Assembly: GCA_029706075.1 (NCBI GenBank)
Contig: JAINUG010000039.1
Location: forward strand, 2,996,501-3,060,500
Origin: Aldrovandia affinis
Lineage: Eukaryota; Chordata; Actinopteri; Notacanthiformes; Halosauridae
Direction of reading: 5' to 3'
Length of the DNA stretch: 64,000 bases
Part shown: piece after piece, positions 1 through 12,530 of the stretch
Layout of the letters: every line of letters begins with the position of its first letter
Position numbering within the stretch: the stretch's first letter is position 1
Position numbers and translations under genes: made by a program
Notes under the pieces: model-generated
Database searches by the model: none
Told to the model about the DNA's origin: nothing
What the model saw: only the letters and a program-made list of their open reading frames with translations

Positions 1-832
1 TTTAGTAAAAGTACATTATCCATTTTTTCATGTTTGTTACATTCTTTGTGAAAAAGTAGAATTGGTAAAAATAGAATTGATGACAAAAAGACAGAGCGAA
101 GGCCTCAGGGCTCAATGTCTGAATATTGACTATTTAATTATCCGTTCATTTGATGTTTACAGACCCCTCAGTTTAAAGCTTGTGAAAAAGTATCAAAGTT
201 TTTATTGAATTGAAGTTTGTTTGCTAGGATTTATTGCATGCTGTGCTCAAAGCTTGTGGCTATAGAGAGATTTAAATTAAGTGTAGCCTATTCTCCTAGA
301 TGATTCAGTTGATTTTTACTCAATTAAACCCTGTATTAATAATTGTCTGTCACACGCCACGTGACAATCCCCGGCTGTGAACAGAGCAGCAGACACACAG
401 GGAGTGGAGTTTTTGCTCTCCGGAACGGATCTTTCCAGTCCTTCTCCCAGACACGGGGGAGAGAATCATGACAGATGAGCAGAACAAATAAAGCACACAA
501 AATACTCGCCACGAAGCTCTCTGGCGAAAACAACAAACTAAAATAACAAACTAAATAAAGGTCCGCCTCCTCTGAGATGGAAACCCCCTTTCGGGGAACC
601 AATGAACACTTACGAACAAGCACAGATGGTTACCACTTGTCAGTTGGTTCCCAACATTGAACAGGTTTCCATTTAAATTTAACAGACACGGCGCCTCTTC
701 GGTCCGGAGTCCCGCTTTAACCTCAGCAGGCACACAAACATTGTGCGACTTTTCAAGTGCTTCCTCTTCAACCACATACACAGAGACGCACCCACTTTCC
801 AGTGGGTCTCTCTAAAACACACACATGCATAC
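1..832. other. Noncoding sequence, no gene seen
   Basis: AT-rich sequence to about 340, then mixed sequence with several CACA-type runs. Short open frames occur on both strands, but none resembles a known protein and none has convincing splice context. I see no transposon ends here. Confidence 0.5.
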
Positions 833-930
833 AGAGGCACTCGCCACTCTTTCAGTTTGAGTTCTTTTTCAGACACACGGAGACGCTCGCCTCTTTTCAG
901 TTCGAGTTTTCTTTCAACACACACAGGAAG
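833..930. repeat. Imperfect two-copy tandem repeat (~48 bp unit)
   Basis: Two adjacent units share the order GAGGCACTCGCC / GAGACGCTCGCC, then CTTTTCAGTT(T/C)GAGTT, a pyrimidine stretch and an ACACAC run. The second unit starts near 881. They look like a diverged local duplication in a CA-rich stretch. Function unknown. Confidence 0.45.
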
Positions 931-3120
931 CACCTGCACTTAAAGGTGGGGCTCGTGAGACAATGAGTCGCTCTGCCGTTCACACACATACTCACACACA
1001 AACACAACACACCAATTAACAATGAGATAAGTTGAGACACCTGGGACTGGCATTCCTGGCCAATAATACACACCCTTTTGCAATCTCGCAGACTGCGAGA
1101 TTGCCAAACCTGGCCAAGGAAAGTAACTATCCCAGAGTCACCCACAGACAGGCAACGTTGCGGAGACCGACACCTTCCACATTGTCATTTTCATTATCTA
1201 ATGTGACTTGACCATAGAAAACTCCATGCTTATGTGTTTCTTGTGGCCTTTATGTGTCACGCCAAGGTAAGTACATTATTTAGTAATAAGCTAGATGCTG
1301 ATATTCAAGTTGCATTTTGGAGTGACTGAAAAGGAACATTAAAATATATCTAGCTAACTTGGCTATTCATTTATTTAATAATAAATTAACATGTTTGTAG
1401 TATTCATTAAATTATATAATTTGTGTATCGTGAGGTAAGAGAAAATAACATCGTTACTGCCTATACATTTAATGAAATAAACTTGCAGATCGACAGAGAA
1501 ACAGAATTATATTATAATTTGTATCCCCCAAGAGTGTCCAGATCTACTTTGAGTGCCTACATTTCTCAGGTATTCACTGAAAAGACAGATTTGTAAACAT
1601 TGCCAGAGAAGGAGCCTTTTTACAAAAACAGAAACTATTTATTTGTAGCCAGTAACCCACAGACTCACATATTGTCAAGAATCACATTTCCCCCCTTACA
1701 GGTACACACCTGTGCTTAAATAGCCCCAAATGGCTCAGGTGAACTCATTTAGGCCATTACCATTCAACGCAGTCACACCCATACACAATTAAAAACAGTC
1801 AGTCAGTTGAATGAAAGGGTGATTTAGATGAACCATGGGTTGATTTGGAAATTGAAGACACAGACAGACACAGGATCCTTCAATTAACCAATTGACAACT
1901 TAACCACCAGCCATCGATTTAAAAGGTTTCACAAATTTAAACATTAGCATTCCTAGCCAACAATGTGCATTTGTGAAGGCTCATCCTTCACAATGAGCAC
2001 GCGGGTATAAAAGCCACACTGATGTGCAGGCGCTACCCTACGTGTGTCTGAAATATGCCTTAAACTTGAGCACTGCAATGTTCCTCTCAGGCTGGGGCAA
2101 GACGAGAAACAGTCACATGAATAAGACCCACATTTCTCATTATGCACCCCCCCATTATCCATTAAGTAAAAATTTACATTAAAAGGCTTAATGGGCCCGT
2201 CCCGTCTCAACACCCCCCCCCCCCCGCACCTCTGTTCAACTGCATGAAGAGCCCTGTGTGTGAGGAGGCCTGGTTTGGGTTTGTTGGGGATTTGCAGGTG
2301 CAGATCACGCTGTGATGTCGCGGCCCTCGCTGTGGCGGTAATTCTCCCCCCGCGGGCCTGCTTCAACACTCGGCATCCGCGTGAGCGGAGAACTGAGATG
2401 TGGTCCCAAATTAAGAGCCGACCCACAAATTTCTCCCTCCTCATTTCCCCTTCCTGTCTGAAGCTCAAGTTCTGATTCATTAAAGTTTGATCAACTTTAA
2501 CTGTGCTTTGTGCACATTCAGTTCCTCGAGAGAATACATTTGTTCCACAAAAGAAATTTGGCGGTAAATATGCAGTTCGATGACAAATATCCCTCGTTCA
2601 GTTGATTACTCCAAGGGTTGGTCGTGCATTTTACAGCCACCCTCTCTATTAGTACTGTTATTGTTGTAATAGAAAAATAAAATATGAAAAACATAATTAA
2701 TGTTAATGTTTACTACAGTTTATTCACAATTCATATCTCCTTTAAACATTTCTAATGTCCTATTTTTACATCTACTTTCTCTCTGTACGTGTTTGCAAGC
2801 AACTTCAAATATATTGCAGCTCATGATATTCTTAAATATGAATATGAGAAAAACATTATCACTGTGGTCCTGGGAAAAACTATTATAATGGTAATATTAA
2901 ATATTAACATGCGTGATATATTTTTTGTCAGCTCTTATTTTCAACTCGTATTTTTGGCATAATTATTATGCATATTACACAGCCCAAACAATGCTCTGTA
3001 CTAATGTATTAATACTTTACAGAGATGTAGGATGCAGTCCTCCTTACCTCATTATTTTCTAATAAAGGGAAAGGTTTTTTTAATTTAAATCAATGACATC
3101 AATGAAAATATGTAAACACA
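931..3120. other. Noncoding unique sequence
   Basis: No gene recognised. 1698-1713 reads ACAGGTACACACCTGT, a perfect inverted pair of CAGGT/ACCTG half-sites. 2213-2225 is a 13-base C run. 2240-2400 is GC-rich, complex and non-repetitive, and could be regulatory. The open frames on both strands at 1953-2480 look like chance in this GC-rich segment. Confidence 0.5.
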
Positions 3121-3176
3121 TCAAAATAATGATATACTATACACACATATGCATGCATGGACACCCACAAACACGT

Positions 3177-3177
<1 letters not shown>

Positions 3178-3215
<38 letters not shown>
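3178..3215. repeat. (AC)n microsatellite
   Basis: About 19 uninterrupted AC dinucleotides inside a wider CA-rich region (roughly 3140-3410). Cys/Val-rich or His/Thr-rich open frames across it are repeat artefacts. Confidence 0.95.
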
Positions 3216-3217
<2 letters not shown>

Positions 3218-3430
3218 AGCATACACCTGCACTTAAAAAAAAAGGGGAATACACAGTCACATGCATGTCTGCACGCACACACTAACATGTACACATGAAT
3301 GCATACACCCACACACACACATGCACAAGTATATAGATAAAGTTGGAAAAAAAAAACACTTTCCTCTCTCTCCAGGAACATCCCACACATACATACACAC
3401 CAACCCAACCACACGCATGGACATAAAAAG

Positions 3431-4114
3431 GGGGCGAAAGCTATCCTCTGCAGATTATTTGGGCCAGGCCTTGGGTCAACCTGCTTGCAGTACATGTGGA
3501 CATGGAGACAACCCTCTTTCTTCGCCTTCCCTTAAAAATCTCCATCCCCCAGGAAGGATAGTCAGGGCTCTAATCCAATCAGAATTTCAGGAACTTGTTT
3601 GCTTGGTTACCTGTCACTGGGCACCAGCTTGTCATATTAGTGGTGATCGTTGCCTGAATCTAATCTGCTTTAGACAATTTCATTGGGTGGAGGTCTATAA
3701 ATCATTTCATAATGGGCCTGACACACTCTGGCTCGTAAGTAAACAAATCAGGTTTGTTTTGTGCTAGACAGCAATGAACTTGGCTTTATCAACTTCCTAT
3801 TGATTCACCCACACCGCAAAGTTACGTTCCTTCCCAGTTAGATTCCTCATTAATGTAAATACAGGCACTAACCAATCAAAGAGGTTTTTTAAATGATTAT
3901 TAAATTTGTCTATTTTACATTAAAGAAAACGACGAAACGAAGAGGATGCGTGCTTTTTAGTCTGCACTAATTCGAATAATAAAAAGTGAATCAAGCTTGG
4001 GTTGCTTGGAATTATTAATTTAAAGCAGCCTTTAATGGGAAGAGCTTAAAAATAAAAGAAGAATTCAGCGATATTCACAAATTAAATGGCAGCTTGGATT
4101 TTAACCGGGACACA
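3431..4114. other. Noncoding unique sequence
   Basis: No gene recognised. The segment is AT-rich with homeodomain-type ATTA/TAAT clusters (for example 3845-4020). The 168-codon plus-strand frame at 3261-3767 begins in CA-repeat translation and shows no known domain. Confidence 0.45.
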
Positions 4115-4345
4115 ATCTTATATTCAGACCTGTATTAGCTGATCTGTATTGGCTCCAAGTATCACACAGAATACATTTTTAGATTCTTGTTCATGTTTAA
4201 GGCTCTATTTGGCTTGAACCCTTCCTACATAAGAACTTTACTTCCCTACACCCCCAAATTTAACCTCCAATCCCTTGGCTTAGGTCTTAAGCAATCCTAT
4301 GGTTACAACCCCCTCTTCAATCCTACGCACCAAACATTTTCTTGA
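4115..4345 (+). pseudogene. LINE reverse-transcriptase 3'-end relic
   Basis: Translated with frameshifts, this stretch gives the tail pattern typical of CR1/L2/Rex-type non-LTR reverse transcriptases. A W-L-Q/P-V...R-I segment is followed by F-K-A-L-F-G-L-N-P-S-Y and L-L-P-Y. The two parts lie in different frames (break near 4180), and in-frame stops follow, so it is dead. Only about 75 codons are visible; no endonuclease or catalytic YxDD segment is present. The family assignment is inference from the pattern and could be wrong at clade level. Confidence 0.5.
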
Positions 4346-4846
4346 CATAAACTTTTTATAATTGTATTGCATTTACTGTTTAGAATATCACTGTGCTTTA
4401 TATCACCTTGTCAATTACTGTGGTTTGAAAACAATATGTACCATATGATATGCCACCTAATCACTTTGAGTGACTAGTAATAGTGGAACTGTTCGTAATA
4501 TCGAAAGGATAAATATTTTAGCGGCTCTGCCAATTAAACCGAAGGCTGTGTTCAATCTAATAACCACTGTGGTGAACCCTCCATTCCCACCAGAATGAAC
4601 CCTCCATGTTCAAACTCATCATGTCTACATTACTCATGAATCCCTGTATTTAAAAAATATTTTTGTTTTTACGTTTCTCTTTTTCAGAGCCTGATTTATT
4701 ATTATTTTTAAATGTCTTTTAATCACACAATAGGAAATGGTTATCGGACAGTACAAAATTGTGTTGTAAGCTCATTATTTCTTTAATCCCTAACCACACC
4801 AGTGTTTATATAATATGATTACATAAAATAAGTATGCATGTTTGTA
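4346..4846. other. Noncoding AT-rich sequence
   Basis: No gene or clear repeat seen between the LINE relic and the Tc1 element. Confidence 0.5.
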
Positions 4847-6416
<1,570 letters not shown>

Positions 6417-6418
6417 TA

Positions 6419-7290
6419 TAGAAGCTTGTATCTCCTAAAACTGTTAAGTGCAATCATAAACAGTTTTTCTCATTTGGAGATGTGGCGACGAGTATAGTAT
6501 TTGCCATCATCAAATTCATATTCATTGCACTTCCAACAAATGCATCATTTGCGCATCATTTGTTGGACAAAGAGACATGAGTGCATATGGTCTAACTCTC
6601 GAGCAGTCTGGGTAAAACCTGGCAATGAGTAAATGTGAGAGGCATTCACAAAATTAATAAGTTAAATAAAGTATCGAGGGAGCTTTTCACTTGAGCGCAA
6701 TCCCTTAATGCCAGCAATTTCCTGGAGATTTGAGCCGAGCAGAGTGGATTTGCAACACTTTTGAATGGATTCTAATGTTTTCCAATAAGGGACAGGACCT
6801 GGCTTTGGCTCGAGGCTCTGCTCTCGCCCCTGAGTGCCTAACCCTTAGCCTTCAGTCGCTGTCAGTTCTTCCATCCTTTAAGTTCAGCCTGGAAATCCCC
6901 CGGAGTTCTGTAAGTTTCACTTCCATTGTACACGTCGGATACACGTTTTTAGAGAGAAAAATGTTATTTCCAAAGAGACAACTTTTCAGTAAATAGGAAA
7001 AGTGGGTTTTATCATAATATTACATGAGACTAAAAAGTTCTAGTCACATGGAATTTTGAATAAACTTTATTTGTTGCAGAGCCATTAAATAATAACAAGC
7101 GGTGATGCAAGGCTCCTATTCAAACTTTGTTTGAATTGTTTTTTAAGGTTTTTTAGGATACATACCAGCTATACATAGGTCGGGATTCAATCAGTATTTG
7201 TCCTTAAATACGATTGACAATGAAAGTTAATTAGTAATTAGTTCGCTTCTTCTTCACAAATACAGTTTGGCAAGTAGGGTGGCGATGATC
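6419..7290. other. Noncoding unique sequence
   Basis: No gene recognised. Mostly AT-rich. The 6730-6996 open frame has no recognisable domain. Confidence 0.45.
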
Positions 7291-7294
7291 GAAA

Positions 7295-7415
7295 AGTATA
7301 TACATTAAATATATATACAGTATATATATATTTTTAATATATTATATTATATACATATACTTATATAATATACTGAATACACAGTATTTCATGTACGTAT
7401 ATGAATATGTATATG
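7295..7415. repeat. AT-rich TATA/ATAC simple-repeat tract
   Basis: Degenerate (TA)n and (TATAC)n runs, including several TATATA stretches. A low-complexity tract. Confidence 0.8.
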
Positions 7416-7947
7416 ACAAATGAGCACAGGCAAAACTCTACTATTCTCCACCAGCAGTGTCAATAAGGCAAGCGTTCTTCCTTTCCTCTCCTTCCCCTCC
7501 ATGAAACGCTTCTCTGCTGTCTGCCAAACTTCTCTGAACCAAATCGCTTCTGGCGTTCTCAGGGAAAAATCTTCTCAATTACTGCATCTCCGTTGCTGCA
7601 TCTGAAGGACTCCGCCGTCTTTTCAGCGCGCGGTGAAACGTGTTTGCCGTTTAGAACGAGAAGTAAAAGAAGGAGTCGATGGGAAGAAGGTCTCTGGGGA
7701 CCGATGGAAGTCTCGTGCGTAAGGCTCTGCCTAAACTTCTCTGTTCTGAGACAGATGCGTGTCTTTGGTTGCGGTGAAATGTGATTGGCAGCAATTACAG
7801 CAACCTCCACCAACAACCGCACTTGGAAACCTGGGAGGACTGGCTTAAAGTGAAACAGGGCAAACAAACAAAACCATTCATCTTTTCACTCCCACAGAGG
7901 AAATTCGTTATTTATATATACATACACGCGTATACAAATATGCATAT
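7416..7947. other. Noncoding unique sequence, moderately GC-rich
   Basis: Complex non-repetitive sequence at roughly 7440-7830 with scattered CpGs. The small overlapping open frames on both strands are not recognisable. It could be a regulatory element; no direct evidence. Confidence 0.4.
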
Positions 7948-7948
7948 A

Positions 7949-8450
7949 CAGGTAATTGCCAAAATTCAGGAAACACCAACGTAAAGTGTCTTAATAGGGC
8001 GTTGATCCAGCACAAGCTGCCAGAACAGCTTCAATGCGCCTTGGCATAGATTCTAAAAGTGTCAGGAACTCTACTGAAGGGATGAAACACTATTCTTCCA
8101 TGATACATTTTGTTGATGGTGGTGGAAAACGCTGTCCCAGACTCCGCTCCAGGATCTCCCCTTAAGTGTTCAGTTGTGTTATGATCTGATGACTGAGATG
8201 GTCATGGCATATGGTTTATATTGTTTTCATGCTCATCAAACTATTCAGCGACCACTCCAATCATGCTTCACCATTGTATGAAGGTGATCACTCAGAATGG
8301 CTTTGTGTTTATTGGTATTTACCTTACCCTCTAAGGGGTTGGGTGGAGCTAAACCATACCAGGAAAATGCACATCATGCCATAACAGGGCCACCAAAACC
8401 CTTCATTCATTCATTCATTCAAGTGTTTCCTTTATTTTGGCAGTTACCTA
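7949..8450 (-). mobile_element. Internally deleted Tc1-like element
   Basis: The left end CAGGTAATTGCCAAAATTCA (7949) is mirrored at the right (8423-8450, inverted GGTAACTGCCAAAAT...GGAAACAC). TA-rich flanks fit Tc1/mariner insertion. The interior (~500 bp) is a decayed fragment of the C-terminal transposase region read from the minus strand. It matches, inverted, the remnant at 22840-23180: both contain the segment around GCCAGAACAGCTTCAATG and the 'agaatctatg' block. No open frame survives. A nonautonomous copy. Confidence 0.8.
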
Positions 8451-10370
8451 TATACATACATATGTATACATATCCATATGTCCAACATTTATAAGTCAGT
8501 TTCATATTTACAAGTTAATGTTATTTTTGAACACAAATTATATCATATATCATTTATATAATTGTAACTATATGGTTAATATTTAAGGAAATACAAGAAA
8601 GATGTATATGGACTGAAATATGATTTGCAGTAAATACTACAGCAAATACTTGAATGCAAAAATCATTGTTTTTGGTTTATTATCATGTAGGTGTGAATTA
8701 TGTTGTTTTTAAAAAAAAACCTTTTTGGCATGAACGAGACAGGGCAGTCAAATAATCATTTCACTGAAAATGTTAGTTTTCTTTTTAAATACAGTATTGT
8801 ATGACTGTGTTTCCCAAAATACCTTTTATTTTGGATGAGCGTTCAGCGATACAGGGGATAAAGCTGACTTGCTCAATGAACAGCTGTTAATTCTGCCGTG
8901 ATGCAACCCCACATTTTTGCTGCATTAATATACAGACTGAGTCAGGAGATTTCCTGCCTTCAACACTTTTAACATTGCTTCTCATGGTGATTACTCAGGC
9001 ATTTTACGGGTCTGGGGGTTATTAAAACAGCACGTGGGATATTAACAACAGCAGTAACCACAACACACCCCAAGTGACTGTCGTACTGATAGTTGAAACA
9101 AATGTATCTCACATCCTGTCTCAATTTTGTAGAGGGCAGTGAAGTGCATCATGGGGGGAAACACCATTACTGTCGGACACAGGTTAGTCTGTCCAGGGGA
9201 ACCTTCCTCTGCAGGTGCCTGGCAGTGAGGGTTTGACCTTCAGCAACTGCTGAGGAAAGTGACTCTAATTGTCATTTCAAAAGACAAGAAACCGCAGCCT
9301 TTCCTGAGATATTCCTCAAATTTACCGATCTACTTTATCATATTGACAGCGCCAAGCAGGTTTGGCTTATTGAAGATGACTTTTAAGCTCAGGTTGAATT
9401 TTGGAATTGGCAGGGACACACTGCAGAGTGCTCAACTTGCATATAAAATGAAGAGGGACAAATACAATCCGCCGGTTGGTGAACTTTGGAAAGTTAAGGA
9501 ACACTAAGTCTTTCCCGAAAAAAATATCTTGTAGGATGTTTTTAAAAACAAATTCTTGTTACATTGAAATGCATCTGTAGAGGATAATATCAGATAATGG
9601 TATAATATAACAGTGTTTGATAACATATACATAGTGCCACTTTTGGAGAAAGACCACCGGGGTGAATTTCATAACCTCAGATTCCGAGCTGGCATCAGCT
9701 AACCCACGGAACAAACAAATCAATACTTCATTATGTGATATAACTGGAAAAATAACAGCACGGTCTTATAACCCGAATAAAAATATAGCCATCATATGAT
9801 TTTCGAGTTGTTGCAGTCATATCTTCTCAATATAAAATTATTTTTGCTTACATCATCCGTTTTCACATCAATCAAATATCTTAGGTCATTATTATCATCG
9901 TCATAATAATCATCATCATAATTTGGATGTATTCATTTGGCAGGTGTTCTTATGCCAGCTAAAATAAGGAGAGTTGTATGACAAAAATGTATATAATAAG
10001 GTAAAATGTTCTCCACCACAGGCATGTTCTTTAATGGGTACTGTAGACTACACTGGCCTACAGTATATGTCATTTATATAATGGAGTGGCCAGTCTTATG
10101 AGTGCAGTGTTACAGTTCTGTCTCACATTCAGAGTAAATGGGTGTAATGTGTGAACGCAAAAAAACATACAAATGTGTGCACCAAACATTTGCATTACAT
10201 TTCATGGAATAAATCATTACAAACAAAAATATCAAAGATAAAACATTAAGAATAAGGTGAATGACTGAAAATCACACTGTAACCAAGTGTATCAACAGGG
10301 CAATATTGCATTATTCATTATCAAGGTTGACGTAGCGGTCAATGCATATAACTTGTATTTTATAAATGTA
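8451..10370. other. Noncoding AT-rich sequence
   Basis: No gene recognised. It contains short TATA/CATA runs (8450-8480) and an ATC/CAT-rich patch at 9890-9925. Open frames are short and unrecognised. Confidence 0.45.
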
Positions 10371-10506
10371 TTTGTACAGCTGGGTACTTAAAGAAAAAAT
10401 GGCAGGTTAAGTGCCGTAGTCAAAGGAACAATGGAAACTCCCCGGCAGCGATTTGAACCTGGAAACCACATGTTGTGGCTCCGAAACATCTGCATCACAC
10501 AACCCT
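10371..10506 (-). mobile_element. Diverged tRNA-derived SINE
   Basis: On the minus strand there is a B-box-like GGTTCAAATCGCTG (complement of 10447-10460). It is followed by a diverged version of the fish SINE body (counterpart of 'gagcaaggtacttaacc' at about 10405-10425) and 'cagctg' at 10377-10382. The A-box side is degraded. It resembles the 51.4-kb copy in layout. Confidence 0.55.
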
Positions 10507-11172
10507 TTAAATGCCCCATGCTATTTGGGCCTTAAAGGTGCAGTATTGTGCGTGGATGGTACAGTATGGACCATATGTACAGTATGTGGACTGGAACTAG
10601 AGCACCTGCCCTTTTGACCTATTAGCACAGTCCAAAAAAGGGGGGGGGGGGGTTTCTTCTTGTCTCTTTCATCTGTGCTTTTCAGCTGGCCCCCAAAGGT
10701 GTAATTTCAGTGCTTTTTAAGAACAGTCTTTCAATCCTGTCTTTAAGTGCCTGTGGGGTTTAAAATGTTCTCTGTTGAATAAAGTTAAGCTGTTCTATTG
10801 AATCGATTGAACGTTTGTGAAACTAAAGCAGTCTCCTCTTCCCTAGAAAGAGTGGAAACGACTTCCAGACACCTCCAAAGCGATGCAAGTTTGAAGGATG
10901 TGAGGTTTTGCGTCTTTGAGTCAGGTGTTCCAGCTTTGCCTAAAGGCTAAATTGAATCTCCAAGTCTCCAATGAATTGAGGGGGAACATGCATTTTTACA
11001 GTTGACAGCTTTAAGCAGGTACGAAGTAAGCATATTTTCTCCAGAACTAATTACGTCCTCACAGAATGATCTCTGATATAGGGTCTCCTTTTCTGTGAGT
11101 GATTCAAAGCCGACCGTAACAATATCAGTCAGCAAATTCATTTTCATGCCATATTTTATTTCCATACAAAAA
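10507..11172. other. Noncoding sequence with a 13-base G run
   Basis: No gene recognised. The G run is at 10640-10652, preceded by an A run. Confidence 0.5.
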
Positions 11173-12477
11173 TGCCCTGCAGATCAGTTCATTGAGCAAT
11201 TAGACTAATACAACAAAACATTACAATATAATGCTATTGGATTTACAGTAGGCCTTTGAGCCATATTTGTATGAGATGCACTTCCTAAACATATTTTAGC
11301 CATTTAAAGTCAGCCTTTATGGTTGCAGGTAAAATCATATTCTTAATTATATGAAATGATAATAATGCACGCGTTGTTGAGCACAAAACCAATACTCTTA
11401 GACCAGCTGTCTCTTATGAATTACTTAGATTTTTTTGCTCCCTGATTTCTTCACGCATTTTATATATGAATTTCAATGAGCCTATAACCGCTACCCTGAC
11501 AACACACTCGACAATAAAGAATTTGAAGGCTTCTTAAAAGACCAATAGGTCCAATAGCCGTGCACTGCTAGCCGCAGGGCAATGCCGAAGATCATTTTCC
11601 ACATAATAGAAGAGTTGAACAATCTCATAAAAGTGTTGATCTGTGTCCACGGAATGAAGATCAATAAAACTCGAGGAGACAGCCGAGAGAATAGAATTAT
11701 TCTCAGTTTTCTTCATTTCAGTCATTTCCATGCTTGATGTGCTCGGAACCGTATGATCTAGCGATGCTTTGTGGGGCCCTGCTTGCAAACGATTGTATCC
11801 GCACAAACAAAAAGTCTATTTTTACATTTAAATTTCCATTAAACCTGATCACAAATTCATCTTACTCCTAAATAAGTGACGACGAACCATGACAACAAGA
11901 ACAAAAAGAATAACAAGCCCAATAATTACGTGTTGTCCGCGGACGCTCGTTTCTGGGCAAAGCAACCTCAGATTAATTTCTTAATCATCGGCAATTTGGT
12001 TTTGTTTTAATAACACCCACAATCAAGGTCCTTGTCTGCATAATTCATGACACCCTGGCGCTGATGTCAAAAAATCAAATGCAACAAATTAGAAATAACA
12101 AGTTTTAGGCGCTGTGATTCAATTAAAAACCCTGGGAAACGTTGGCCTGTGCATAATTGAGGGCCAGCGTGGTAAGACATGTGTCAGGCTTGTCTGCCTC
12201 CTTGTCTGTCAGAAAATGAGAGTCATTCGTAAGAGACAGCTGTTCTGAGAGTATTGGTTTTGTGCTCAACAACGCATACATTATTATTATCGTTTCATAT
12301 AATTAAGAATACGATTTCACCTGCAAACAATAAAGGCTGACTTTAAATGGCTAAAATATGTTTAGGAAGTGCATCTCATACAAATATGGCTCAGAGGCCT
12401 ACTGTAAATCCAATAGCATTATATTGTAATGTTTTGTTGTATTAGTCTGATTGCTCAATGAACTGATCTGCTGGGCA
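11173..12477. repeat. Large inverted repeat, ~253-bp arms, 795-bp spacer
   Basis: The left arm (11173-11425) reappears as its reverse complement at 12221-12477. I count about 15 differences including one 3-base indel, so about 94% identity. The arms are complex sequence and not simple repeat. The inner boundary is abrupt at both arms, and the outer right boundary abuts a TATA-rich tract at 12478. The spacer is unique sequence. It could be a foldback element, an inverted segmental duplication or a pair of facing repeat copies. Confidence 0.93.
11426..12220. other. Unique spacer inside the inverted repeat
   Basis: Complex non-repetitive sequence. 11950-12180 carries several homeodomain-type TAAT/ATTA motifs and looks like regulatory sequence. 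The minus-strand 90-codon frame at 11534-11806 has no recognisable domain and I do not call it a gene. No transposase-like motif is seen. Confidence 0.45.
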
Positions 12478-12530
12478 TATACATATAATGTATATACAGT
12501 ATATATACAGTATATATATATATATAATTC
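12478..12530. repeat. TATA-rich simple repeat
   Basis: ATATACATATAATG followed by TATATACAG units and a (TA)n run, directly abutting the right inverted-repeat arm. Confidence 0.85.

Noticed and set aside
1953-2480. 175-codon minus-strand frame as a gene
   Set aside because: Low-information composition, crosses a poly-C run, and an opposite-strand frame is also open; no homology pattern recognised.
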